NCBI RefSeq assembly: GCF_002443255.2
Contig: NW_019211456.1
Coordinates: forward strand, 24,731,061 to 24,795,060
Source of the DNA: Varroa destructor
Lineage: Eukaryota > Arthropoda > Arachnida > Mesostigmata > Varroidae
Direction of reading: 5' to 3'
DNA length: 64,000 bases
Made by a program: the position numbers and the translations under genes
The notes under the pieces: generated by a model
What the model saw: only the letters and a program-made list of their open reading frames with translations
What the model was told of the DNA's origin: nothing
The model's database searches: none
Shown: positions 22,131 to 34,956 of the stretch, piece after piece
How the letters are laid out: each line of letters starts with the position of its first letter
Numbering within the stretch: position 1 is the first letter of the stretch

Positions 22131-25100
22131 TTGCTTTTCTAACAAATTCATTTGTATATTGTGTATGTAGCCATGGTCGCTCACACGACAGCAATTTGTT
22201 TGTTTTCTTAGTCAATGTGTAACAAAAATGATAATCGGAAAATAGTTTAAAACAATTTGTTTCATCAGCTGCAAATTTGGTGGCGTTTGATGCGAGAATG
22301 CAGTGAATACGGCAGGCGAAAGGTCAGGTTCGCGTTGGAACTGAATGAATATATGTTAGGGAGTTTTTGGTCTTCTATCTTGGACTTCGGGACTTTTTGC
22401 TTATAATCATTTCGATGTTTTGAGCTGTAAACGACAAATGTGTATACGCCTACTGTTTACTCGAGTTCCGGCGGGCTAGCAGTAAAGGGATTAAGCTGTA
22501 GGAACGTGTGATAAGGAAAGCGTGCGTTTAGAAAAGGCAGCGAAGTATGCCATTTTACTGCTAGATCGTGGTTGAATCACGGCAGTGATCAAGTGAGTCG
22601 TAATCGGACGGGTAGAAACCTCGTCACTTGTAGATTTTTGTTAAATTTCGTCAATGTTCATGCACTTGTGACGGAAGCACAGGTAATCGTTAGCTGAGAA
22701 CGATATCGTGGATTCCTCTCAGAGCCTTCAAGTGGGTCGATGTTCAATGACTATTCTCATGTATATAGAGATACATTCATATATGCGTAGAAAACTGTTG
22801 CTACTCGTAGCAGTGGTGCTTCTGTGGGAAGCCATACGCAGTCACGGAAAACCCGTGCATTGTGTATAAGTCTGTCCCGCGTAGCACGATTGGTACCACT
22901 AGAAATGTCGATCGGTCTGACAACGATACTGTCTGGGACCGCACTCATGACTTTGAGCTCATTAAGCGACTAGTAACAATTTTTCGTGCGTGATGTCGTC
23001 TTGCTCGAAGAACAATATCGCGCTCCAGGGTTGCGTCACTGACTCGAAGTTGATTGCCAGCTAGCTAAGTATAACTTGCTCAACACGGAGTAGGGCAAGA
23101 TACCTGTTGGGCAGGCTAAGCTCAGCCTATTTTTAGATAAGTTCTGGAATAGTTTAGTGCAAAAGTAACCGGAACAATCTCCGGAGCTATCCAACTTTGT
23201 ATCAAGTATTTGTAACGGCATCAGATTGCTTCGGGATAAGCGTTACCGCTTTACTATGAGCTGTCTTGAAAGCATTAAGGCGTCTTGAAAGTTTCTCCCT
23301 CTCGTTCTTAGCAGCTAAGGTCCCCTTTCACTAGAGATCTTACTGAGGTTGTTACTATTTCGAACTGTGGCTAATCGGGGCTGAAGACACGGGAATATTC
23401 ACTGTTTAATTTCCTAAAATTTTAGGTGATTATGCCTACTGTTCTCTAATTATAATCAATGGGTAGTTGCTGTAACACAGCTCTTTGAAGTACGGAACCC
23501 AGTGTACGAACACCCGGTTTCAAACCCAGCCATCCCACAAAGCTTAATATGCTAGAACGTTACCACTGCATTATGACGGAGCCAACATACTATATTAACA
23601 GACATCAATTCATTTAGACACCTGACTTATTTCTTCAGAGCATATATGCCAGCCAGGTCTATATAGTGAATCATTAACTGTGGTTTATTGAACCAAGTCT
23701 TGGTCTTGGGCGACCCACGGAACTTGTGCAGACGTTGGTTTTCGATAAGACGAGTCGTATTATTAGATTGACTTTTGAAGTTGAAACGTATTTCTTTTCT
23801 ATCATTTGGACACAGTGGCTCGAATGCATCTAGCAGCGTGAAGCTCCAGTCGAAGGCAATTAATGGAAAATGAATATGCTTAGGTCTGTGCCTAAAGGAA
23901 CGCCCAGTTTCAATCGGTGAAACGCTCTCAATTCATTTTCCTCTGTAGTGATCAGTAGACGGCAGACTTTTGTTTGATAACTTTCGTAACTTACGGCAGT
24001 GAGCATTACATATAATTTATATTATTATCTATGTTATGTATTATACATGTATATATAATATTTATTTATGAAATACGTGATAAGATACGGAGGTGCATCA
24101 ATGACACGTTTTACAAAGTACTGCATATGAACCATACGTAGACATCAGAGAAACTCATCGTTGAGACGAACGTGATGTTTGAGAGCTTGTCTACACCTTA
24201 CACCGTGAGCTCTACAGTTTAGTATAGAAACACTTATGTACATAATTATTGTTATCTTATGTCAGGCCAAGGTTGGTACCTTTCTCAATATAAACTTTTG
24301 ATTGATCACGCCATTCGCATCAATATGGTTTCCGAACGATGGTAGACTTACGTTGCAGGAACGAATGAAGCCTCTTTTTGCAATAATAGTAACGTAAATA
24401 GAAATATTGGAATTATCCTAGTTCTGCACCTAAAACGCTATCCTACATCTTGTTATGTTATTTTATGGTTATTTAAAGATTTAGGAAAAGCATTTTCAGG
24501 GACTTTTCCAAAACAAAAGCAAATCAGCAGCAATACACTTAGCACTTTGAGATTCATGCTTGAACACGCCTACAGAAATTCAATAATAACGGAAGATAAA
24601 TCGAAAGCTTCCCGAAGCAAGATTGATAGGTTCTCGTAACTTTGTGCCCTGTGTCGCCATTAGCCATTTCATCAGACCGTTTACCCTCAGCACGAAACGA
24701 TGCGTGCCTATTTACAGGTTAGAACCTAGAGCACTACGTATGTCGTAAGATTAGCAGACAAGTACGTCCCTGTTGTCATCTAGGGTCGGACCTGCGCATA
24801 GACGGACTTCGTTTTGTTCTGGGAGCCAGCCGTCTCAGAGATTACATGACAGCGATAGCGAACGTACAACTTTAATATGTAGACGTTTTCGCAGCTCGGA
24901 CATTTACCTACATGGACGAGCAGCTTTTTGAACGTGAAGCCTTTGGAAGGTTATTATTGCAAATTAAAAACGACTAGGGAATTTCCTCTTCGTAAATCAG
25001 TCGCCTGCATTCCCTTTTTGTAGTTGCCTTGTTATAAACTGCTCGTTATCTATTAAAATATATACTTAAGTCACTTTCAAATGAGGTGTTTTATTGAGCG

Positions 25101-26739
25101 TGAAATGTTGTTTTTAGAAATTTTATAAATAAATAACCAACTTTCCCCTTTAACGTAAATGTACCGGTTTTATTGCTACGTTATCAATCTAAATTTCCTC
25201 AGCTCTAACGGAGGCTTTTATCAATTGGTAATTTCCAATTATTCTGTAGTGGACCGTACAAAAGACCTACTAAAGACAGAAGATGAACGCACTTACCGGT
25301 ACACTAATATTTCAAACGTGATGATACTGACCTTGAACTTCCACCAAATACTGGTCCTCGACCTCTTTTACATAGCGCCCCATAAACATTTAAAACCCCA
25401 TAAAAAATTAAAACGAAAATAAAAAATCTAGCACGATTGACATAATTTGTCATCAGTTCGTTTTGAGAGAAAATCATCAATATATAGGAGTACGAACAAC
25501 AAACGTTTCTTGCGTGTGTATGAGAACTGTTTGTAAATTCCTTTCATAAGCGGAAGAGTACTTCCACGGTTCTCTGTGCTTGTCTTTTTGTCAAACAAGC
25601 ACATATAGCTCATATATTTTTCCAGCTTTATGCTCATTAGCCATTGCGTGAAAATAAGTACGTCTCCCCACTTTGAGCCGAAACCCCATCTCACGTGTTC
25701 CCAAGTCTAGCAGTCTTCCGTTACGCTGTTAGCGACCAAGGTCTACTTACTCTACTGCTAAATGAGGTAGTTAGTTGAATAGTTTGGAAGATCAAAATTG
25801 AAAATAACATAATCTGTCACTTTTTGCAGCGCTACCATCCCACCTATAAATTATATCTGTGAAACAATACGAATATCCGTGAGGTTGTATACTAAACATT
25901 GAATTCATTATCTGGAACGGCTAATATCCATCTATTTACCTAAATTCTCGATTTTCTATCGTGAGCAACAGACTCAGCTCGACCTTCGTTCACCCACGAA
26001 AAAGGTTCCCTCATTATAAAAGAAATACATCTGTCCTCAAATCCACTTGCATGTTTCAAGGCTTCGTTATGTACACAACAGCCTTTATGAGATACTGAAC
26101 GGATAAAATAAGCCTTGAAGGAAATCTTGTACGTCGATGGCCTATAGTGTAGTTGTCAGACTCAGTGGTGCCCTTTCAACCACAAATTCTATGTTGTTGA
26201 AATGCGTTTTTATCTATTTCGATAGGTATTAATGGCATTAATAATCAATGTGCTGCTGGCGTTATTCAGACGTTGCGGCGTTATTGATGACAGACATTAG
26301 TAACTTCGATTTATTTATTCAAACATTACGATATTCGACATTGAAACGTTTTTTTTTTTAGCATTTTGCAATGATATCCAAGATCGTCTACAGCACGGTG
26401 TTTGCTTCGGGGACTGATATGACAGCTCAACGAGATCAGACTAGCTCGATACCTGGTTGGCCATTAGTTAGATAAGTTTTACGTCTACCTAGTATTACTA
26501 ATAATTCTCCTTACCCAAACAGTAGTGTTTATAGGTGGTATTTACATTACTTTTGTCAAATCTACGTCATCTCATTTAATCTCTGTCGAGTTAAAGTTTC
26601 AAAGCTGTGTGTTTCACCCATCATTTGACTCTAGCGGCTTACAAATTAGCTAATCTAGTGAGAACTTACAAAGAAGATGCAGACAAACTCTCAAACATCA
26701 TCTTCATCTTCACCAGGAACATTGCTGCTGCTTAGAAAT

Positions 26740-27025
26740 TAACGATGGTGGCTCGACTCGCTTAGGTGCAAATCTGCTAGCACGCAAAGCAGAGGACGAC
26801 AATGAAGCCAAAGAATAGAATGAAATCTGCCAATGGTGCAGGCGCGAATAATACCAAAGCTAGAAACCCGTGCGTAAAAACGGCAGACACGACTGAGGAC
26901 ATCAGATTGTAAGAAGCCTCACAAAGAAGTGAGAGATGTCCTCGAAAGAAGGCAAACTGCTACAACCAGGCAATATGTCAGTAATGCCATAGGGAGAGAG
27001 CAAAATTAGCCTTTTTTAGATCTGC
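26740..27025 (+). pseudogene. Possible decayed retroelement gag fragment
   Basis: Interrupted frames contain two similar Cys-rich bits: ICQWCRRE in one frame, and later ICQ-stop-CHRER after RCPRKKANCYNQA in another. CxxC motifs next to basic residues and CPxKxAxCxxC-like spacing recall gag zinc knuckles of arthropod LTR retrotransposons. Stops and frame changes show it is not functional. The match is by eye and short, so chance is quite possible. Confidence 0.2.
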
Positions 27026-28071
27026 GCATTTAGTGGTGAATCAGAAAGGCTAGTTCTTCGATTCAAATATTATTGCAGATTCATTTTGGCCCTCCGAACA
27101 CCAAAGTGAATTTTCTTCTCCCAAGTGGTTTTCACACAGCACCTTTAGCTTTACAAGGGAAAGGTCAGGGGCAAGGTTCTAGTTAGAAAAAACCTTGTGT
27201 GGATTAGTGGATGAGGATTAGTAAGGATGAATATGACACTACTGTCGCTATATTTGAACGTTCAATTTCACGGGGTTCCCGACATTGTAGACGCTGACTC
27301 AATAAGCCGAGCTTGAAAAAAACACAAAGCCTTTTTTTTAAAGTGCAAACACCGGAGTCTCAAGAGCCTCTCGACACTCGTCTTCACGAGTCGTACAAGG
27401 TGGGCACGTTACCCGTACTTGCAGTATTTGCATTAGAACTAAAAAAACTCGTAATCCGACCTTTTTTCCCCTGCTTGGTTTCGTCATAGCCACACTAGGC
27501 GCTAAATGGTTTAGGTTCAAAAGCAGCCGTATATATTTTTCACTTGGAGCTGCAGAACACCCATTTAAAGCAATATCGAACGGCAGTACCAGATTTAAGA
27601 ACCCAAAATATCTAATGGACTAGAATGAGAGGCTAACAATACAGTACGAAACGCGGCCTCTTTGCTATTTCATAATAATAACACAAACATTCTGATTCTG
27701 TTTTTGTGATTAAAAAACGCTCAGGATAATCAATTTTGCAAGCCACTCTATTTGTTAATTATACGTTAGTTATTTTCATAAAGAGGCCAAGCTAATTTTC
27801 GCAAAAACCTAATAAAACAATTGAGGAGCGATAAAGCGAAATCTGAAAACATACCGATCATTACAACCGAAACTAAAATAACGTACTACTAAACGCTCCC
27901 AAAGCCTAAATTAATATACTTGTAGAGTAGATAAATTGGGATTACAATATCTTATAATTAAAAACCCGATTCCCCCATTGGCTAAGTCGGAACCCCAGAG
28001 TCCGGATGCCATTTATTAAATCTGTCTTGTTGTCTGTTAACAGAAATGAACAGGAACACCAATAATATGTA

Positions 28072-28097
28072 ATTATTATTATTATTATTATTACTAT
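28072..28097. repeat. (ATT)n trinucleotide repeat
   Basis: About seven ATT units followed by ACTATTAACTATT. Confidence 0.9.
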
Positions 28098-29156
28098 TAA
28101 CTATTATTGTACACTAAAGCAAGGTTGGCTGCAAATAATAAGATTGTTGTCCAAGAGTGATTCCAGCATAGCCTAAAGAAAAGTAGGCTCAGTGAATCAA
28201 ATTTTTTCTTAGATTTAATACCTACTTTTGTCCACTCTCAGAATATGGAAGGTAATTATAGTTACTAAAAAAAATGTGCAAATTTTATTTAGAACTTTGT
28301 TTATTTTGGATTCCAAAAGAGTACATGAAGCATTGAAATCAGACCGTAGGTCAAGCCTACTGCAACGGAACATCGATATCTGGCACCTTCTTAGATTCTT
28401 ACCATCACTAATTAAAAACTGAATTTTAAGACTGACCTCAACGCGTTGCTGACAGCGACGAGTGCTCAATTAGTTAATACCATACGTAATTTCGATTACG
28501 GAACACCTCAATGCTGGCGTATGGCGAACTTTATCTCGCATCTAAATTTATTAAATGAGCAACTTTCAGATACGAAAAATTACATGCGGCGTCTGTGGAA
28601 AGGTTTTTTATTACCTACAAATTACTATTTATTATAGTTATTTGAAAAAAATCTGACTTGTGTATAAATAAACGCTGCTGGTTACGTTGTAACGTTCCAT
28701 GTTTTATGATTTTCTGTTGTATGAAACGACATTAGTGTTTGATATTCGCCAACCGTGTTGAAAGGTATCTATTAGTCCTGTTGCTACTATCCAGCACTAG
28801 GGTAATGTCGGCCTCGTACTTGACTGCTATTTCCGCGAGACAATTTCGGATGGCAATGTTTTGTTTGCTTAATAATTTGATGTATAATTTTTTTTTCATC
28901 CTTTAGCACTATTCATAGTTTACAGTGTTCGGTGCCGTAGTTCGAACTGTCTTTCTTTGAAAGAGTGGGGTCTGTGCAGGTGTATGATACACAGGTGGTG
29001 TTTTTGCATGTATCACGTTTACGAGAACTCCTTCCCATGCAGGTGGACTATGCAGTGATATTATAACACGTAATACCTCACAAAAAAGCAATCTGAACTT
29101 AATTTTACATATTCAGAAGTAGCAACTGGTTACATCAATTCACAAATCTATATTAC

Positions 29157-29189
29157 ATCTATATATATACATATATATTTATATATATA

Positions 29190-29226
<37 letters not shown>

Positions 29227-29233
29227 GTATATG
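29157..29233. repeat. (AT)n microsatellite
   Basis: AT units broken by TTTA spacers, ending in a pure run of about 16 units. Confidence 0.95.
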
Positions 29234-29999
29234 TTAAATTGTGCATTCCGAGATGATCCATCGAGATCTTCAAATTGGACTTTGGATTTGTTTTATTTTG
29301 TTCAAGATGTATAATGCTTTATGCAAGATACTTTAGAGGATGTCAAGATGTCAAAATTGCTTTCTTAACGTCTAAGAACAACCCGTAACATCGACCTTTT
29401 ACAAAAATGGTATGAACTTCGTGCCTAAAATCAATGGCTAAAAGATAAAGATGTTACAACTTGCAGCGTTTTACAAACGTGTATGAAGGCATGAAAACAA
29501 ACAAAATGATTCCCATTAGAAGAAAAATATAGATGACTGTAAGTGCTCCCGGTGAGGCATCGTGTGAATTGGCACAGAAGTAACGTGTATGTCTACTTGC
29601 GTTTAAGCTTAGAGACATGTGGAGTGGTCAGAGTTCGAAACCAGCTGCGGACATGCTTTGGTTCGTGCTGAGAAAAGCCGGAAATTTGAAGCAACGCGTC
29701 ACAGCATCGTAAAAAAAGTTCGAAACGCTAGATGGTAGTTGATCGAGTATGGTATAATCATTTCTCCTCGTTGAGTTCGGGGCAATAGTAGCATAACAAT
29801 CATACATACGTGTGAGCTCGTGGGATCGCCTACAAAAACTAGTTATGTAAGGTTTAAGTTTAACAACTATTTCCACTGTATAACTAAGTAGAACGATGAG
29901 CTCCGTAAAATAATTATAAAGCTAGACCCATATCGGGAAAATTATTCTTCTCTAAATGACATTTTGTCATTGTTCTAGTAACACTTTTCAATATAAGAA

Positions 30000-30005
30000 T
30001 TTATT
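30000..30005 (-). terminator. Possible polyadenylation signal for the chitin-binding gene
   Basis: AATAAA on the minus strand lies about 210 bases past the stop of the longer candidate terminal exon, in AT-rich DNA. The hexamer is common in such sequence, so this is only suggestive. Confidence 0.3.
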
Positions 30006-30211
30006 TAATTAAATAGCTTTGAATAAAATCCCTTAAGAGTACGAACTATTGAGTTAGCATCATTCAGTCATATATTGACAAAAATAGACATAAAGTCGAT
30101 AGATTTATAGAAGAAACACGCGCGGTCAGTAAGCCTTTAGGAGAATTATTTTTTAGGGCTTGTTCCTACTCGCGAACTACGTATGGAAGCATGTATAAGG
30201 TAAAAGCGAGT

Positions 30212-30496
30212 CTATGTTAACAAAAGGAATATGGCAGTCCGAGGTAAATCACTAGAGTGTATTAGAAAAAGGACCGTCGTACGGATTCGTAAGCAGAAAT
30301 ACAGATTTAACCATTGATTGCGTAGTTGAAGCACCATTGTTTTTTCGAAGAATCGGTTGTAATTTTTTGATATCGAGATCACTGACTGGATCGTCTGTGC
30401 TACCCCCGCGTGCCCTTTATGAAGTGTTTCAGCAACGGCTGGTCCCAATAGTTGATAACCGTTGTGGAATACGGAGCGTCGTTCAGCTGCTTTGCA
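30212..30496 (-). CDS. Candidate terminal exon of the chitin-binding gene (alternative A)
   Basis: After the acceptor ACACCTTTTAG, a 94-residue frame in the required phase 0 runs to a stop at 30212. Its start (CKAAERRSVFHNGYQ) could extend the protein, but the last third is hydrophobic and unlike the rest. A rival acceptor just upstream on the minus strand (CCACCTTGAAG, exon 30535-30515) would end the protein after only KKKAVA. Neither has homology support that I can see. Confidence 0.25.
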   Translation of the reverse strand, partial: CKAAERRSVFHNGYQLLGPAVAETLHKGHAGVAQTIQSVISISKNYNRFFEKTMVLQLRNQWLNLYFCLRIRTTVLFLIHSSDLPRTAIFLLLT

Positions 30497-30754
30497 CTAA
30501 AAGGTGTAACGTTCCTAAGCAACTGCCTTCTTTTTCTTCAAGGTGGCAATGACTTCTTTACTAACTCGTAGAACCTTTCCACTTTTGCTGGACACCTATA
30601 ACGTTGATGAATCTTTCCTCAGATGCATTTTCACGACGAAATTTTAATAATAATAACCTCTTGATGGCTACTGATGAATCATTCCATCAGAGCTTGCAAG
30701 ATCGTTTCAAAAAGAAAAAGCACAAATTGCTTAACAAGTTATGATTTTTTTTAC

Positions 30755-33700
30755 CTTCGGTTCCGAAGCCGCGGCAAATTCCCAGCCAGGTCCTCGGTGA
30801 CTCGGAGAACCACCGCCGTAGTCACCACTATGAAAACGAAAATGTTATAGTGATACAGACAACAGCCATCAAAAGATATCTTTTAATGACTATCGTCTTA
30901 CGTACTGTAACTTACACACCTTACGACGATTCAGCTTAGGTAATTGTGAAGACAATCTAATTTCGATCATTTGAAGTGTTTTGATCTATAATCTATAATG
31001 GGAAACTATTTGGTAGGATGTACTAGCAGATATGGCTATTTTAATTGATGTAAATGTCGTATCATGCATAGCAGATTTCCGACAGCTGGAGTATTTTCAT
31101 GATATCTCTGGTTCTTGCTATGAAGACTCGGTTGCATACGTGAAAATAGCGGCACTTATCTACCTGTTGTACTGCGGCGAATGGTGGCGCATTTGGTACG
31201 GCTGCCCATTATGGAAAGACCCGTGATACAGTGAGTCATCCGAATCATGGTAACCTCGTGAACTGCTTTGCCTCCCGTGGCCACCTTGGCCTTCTTCCGT
31301 AGAGTCACCATAATCGCCCCTAAGATTCACTTCAGTATGGGCGCACTCTGAAGGACAATTAGCGAGGGAATTGTTTCCGTGCAAAAATTACTAATGGATA
31401 CAAACGCTAATCTAAAAAGTTTCAGTTTCTTTATGGAATTGGCCCGAATGCTAACCGTCGCTGCACTCCAAGCGATAATAAGGTCAAATTGTATTTGATA
31501 CCTAAATTACTATTCCACTTCCCCCTTCCTTTAGACAAAATTCAATGAAATTTACTTGGGTTTAAATGCCTGTTTATGAACTTCAGTCTACCATGATATC
31601 TATGATGTATTTTGCAACCATTTTTTGCTTTAGGACAAGTTATCTATGACCTATCTAAGTCCTTGATGTGGGCACGGTGGCTTGGATGGCTAAAGCTCTA
31701 GCTGAAAAAAAAGCCAGTGGTTCAAGCCTCGCCAACGGAGCATATCACAAAAAAGATGCAATTAAATCAAAAAACAATAATTGAATCCTGGACTATACTC
31801 AAGATAGGCTTACCTCGATTATTCCCAGCGCAGCGCTCGGTATCGCGTACATGATTACACGCCCACAAGTCCAGATCGAATACGGTGCCCGCAGCACAGC
31901 TGAAACGAGTGACTGATAGATTACGTACTAGTTCGAAATATTAAGACGACATTTTTTTTTTGGAAAGACCGAGATTTTCCCGCCTCGGTAAGACAGAACT
32001 GGCCCGTACGGCCTCTGCAGTATAATTATTACGGTTGATGTAGCTTTCGATTGCTGACTACAGCTCTTTTAGGCATTTGCTACTAAGTCGTATTGAAATA
32101 AAATCATACTTAATTCAATAGACAACGCTTCACTAAACACATTTAATATAATACACATTAGTATAGTTAAAAAATAAATTGATTCTAAGCATAAATATAC
32201 GGTTTCTCTTTTAGTTTACCGTTGTGTGTAAGGACGACAATTAGCACAAGATACGAAACCGCAACAATTTCCGTCAACGGGGAAAAGTCCATTGGACTCA
32301 ACGCACAGGCTGCGAGGTCCACAGGACGAGTCACCATCAGGTCCATTATCGAATGACCCCCCGGTTACCCTGGGACGAAGGCGTCGTATCAAACAACAAA
32401 CAGAAACTGTGTATCAGTTTCGTCAAGAAAGAACAAGTAGGCTGTGCTGTTACGAAGTCTAATTCAGTATGACTATTGATATTGCAGCCTCGAAAATGTT
32501 TGTATAATAAAACCAAGTTAAAATGACGTAGGCAAATGACAATATCATAATTTTGAATTATTATAATCTTGAAATGCTAATGTTGTGTCCAGCAAAAGTT
32601 CAAAGAACTTATTCAATTATTAACGAAAATTCTTTATATTTACCCGCTATCGAAAAGCCGATTTTGGCTGGGAAGCAGATCGTTCTGTCCTGAAAACCCC
32701 TGTCCTGGGCGACTCTGCCTGCCTTCGTCTCGATCTACCAAATACTGGTAAGTTATAGGACAAGTACTCTCAAGATTCACCAATAATATTGATAATCTAC
32801 GCACATATTTAAAATGGCTGTATTCTAAGTATGAACATTTATTCAGCCAGACCACTAGGCAAGCACCTGAAACTAAGTATTACCTGTCGATGCTCAAAGA
32901 AAATTATAGGTAGCGAACAGCGATTACAAAAGAAGTCTTCGATATAAAACGGGACCTATTTGGCGGGCTGTTTGTAATAACTAGCAGGAGTCCGTCAGTT
33001 ATTTTTGATATTTCGAGGGAGACCAGTACTTTCCGGAATAAAACTTTAAACACATTACGGAGAAGGTAGGAGGTTGATGTGCGAAGTGCTAGTGAAGACC
33101 ATTTTTTATCGAATGGTCCAGGCTTCTACCGAGATTATGAACTTTCCCTATGGTTTTTTTATCGACAGTCAAGGTCTATATGAGGCAAAATGTAAGATAT
33201 CATATAAACTACATTAAAAACTTCAAAATTATATAACTACCTTTATGCCATTACCAATACCTTTAGATAATCCTTTGTGCCAATATTGATTTAGAAATGA
33301 GCGACTGTTTTTAAAAAAAGGGTATTTATCACAGATTGAGCGGTCCAAGCAAATCAGTCAGTCTTTTCTGTGCCTTTTGTAAAGTTGTCATGTTGAGCGA
33401 GATTTCTGCGACTCGACATGTGCCAGTGTCGCCTGGCTCATGATTATTATCAAACGTTATCTGCTAATTGTCAGAGGAAACTGTTCTTTGGTTTGGACTA
33501 AGAATCGAAACCAAGTGAATGACAGTTATAGTCAATAAGTACATCTAGGGGAAAAAAGCTAATGTTGGCGTATGCATAAGCAGTCATCCGACCCCCGTTT
33601 CCGTTCAGGGGAGAAATCTTACATGATTACAGATAAGTCCTAATTGCCTCGTATGCTTACGAAAGGGTTCTCTCAAGAAGGCACCCATATGGTCAAAGAA

Positions 33701-34914
33701 GTATCACAAGGATATATAGAATTGGTTACCACTGGGATTTTGGGCTCCTCGATGACGGCGCTGTCGTTGTTGCCAAATACCAACTGCATCATTAGTAATT
33801 CCTTGGTCTCTTCGATAGTCGTGGATACGGACTTCAACGCGATTCTCGCGGACGGGAACTTGGTGGAGGCGGGTGCTGGGGTATCCGCCATCTTGACCAC
33901 CGAATCTCTGCTCACTACTGGGGATGATTGATGGGGAAAGCCGTTTAGAACTACTCGATAGAATTTCGACTTCTTTTTTTTTTTGAGTTTTGATTCTTCT
34001 AACAATTGATTCAACGCTGTTTCCGTATACCTTAGCGCCGCCTGCTACTGGAGTGGCAAAATCTATTCGTTTCTTTAACAAAATATGCATTATTGCCGTA
34101 TTACACTACCCCAAAGGGGTTAACAGGTAATTCAAACACGTTGCCATTCATTAACGTTACGTTAATGCAGGCTAAACTGAACAATACACCACTCATCACT
34201 AAGTAGTGGACCTATAGCCCTTCCTTCTACAATGTGTACAATCTTACGCTTTTGAATTAAATTGACCTACTGTTTCTTAGAGAGTCAATCGGTCAATCAA
34301 GCAAACTCCTTTTCTCAAAGTCAAGCAGAAACATTTTAGATTGTGCATAGCGAACAATGTGATACTTCTCTAGTCAGGTAGGGTAATCCTGTTTCAGCAC
34401 GGCATGCTTACGCAAGATACGTTAGACATTATCTCTTGGTTTGCTGTACCCGTACGGGCGCATTGCCGCCTAAATGTGATAAACAGTATATGTATTAAAA
34501 TAATCATGTAAACGACAATAATAACATTATGAAACATATAAACAAAATATTTTACGCGTACTGATGTCGGCTGGAGTAGTGTTCTCCGTGAGGAGGGCCG
34601 AGATGCTCCGGAGATCCTTGAACACTATAACCCGAATTGTAGCCCCGGCCTCCTCGGTAATTTCTCGAATGACCATCACCTGCGTAACCAATTTTAATTT
34701 GAACAATTTTAATTGTGCGTTAAATGAGAGAACAACGGCCGTTTCCTATGTCAAGCCTATTTCTGAATGATTTGACCCTTATTGTGTTGTCAGAGTTGAA
34801 GTACTTTGAATATTCATATTCTGTGGAGTTAACGTTAGCCACTTACACATCCTGCCGCCGAAACCGTCGCCTATCACGTGATACAGCAAGATGAACAAAT
34901 TCTCTCTCTCGCTT

Positions 34915-34956
<42 letters not shown>

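Larger units (their letters stand above)
22131..30211. other. Eight-kilobase intergenic stretch between the two main genes
   Basis: No splice-consistent coding region. AT-rich, with simple repeats at 28072-28097 (ATT) and 29157-29233 (AT). A possible decayed retroelement fragment near 26.74-27.02 kb is described separately. Confidence 0.5.

Noticed and set aside
30337..30552. 71-codon plus-strand frame
   Set aside because: No motif; lies opposite the candidate terminal exons of the chitin-binding gene.
33644..33931. 95-codon plus-strand frame, and a 113-codon minus frame in another phase
   Set aside because: Both overlap a true minus exon (33917-33730) whose correct frame is fixed by splice phase with its neighbours.
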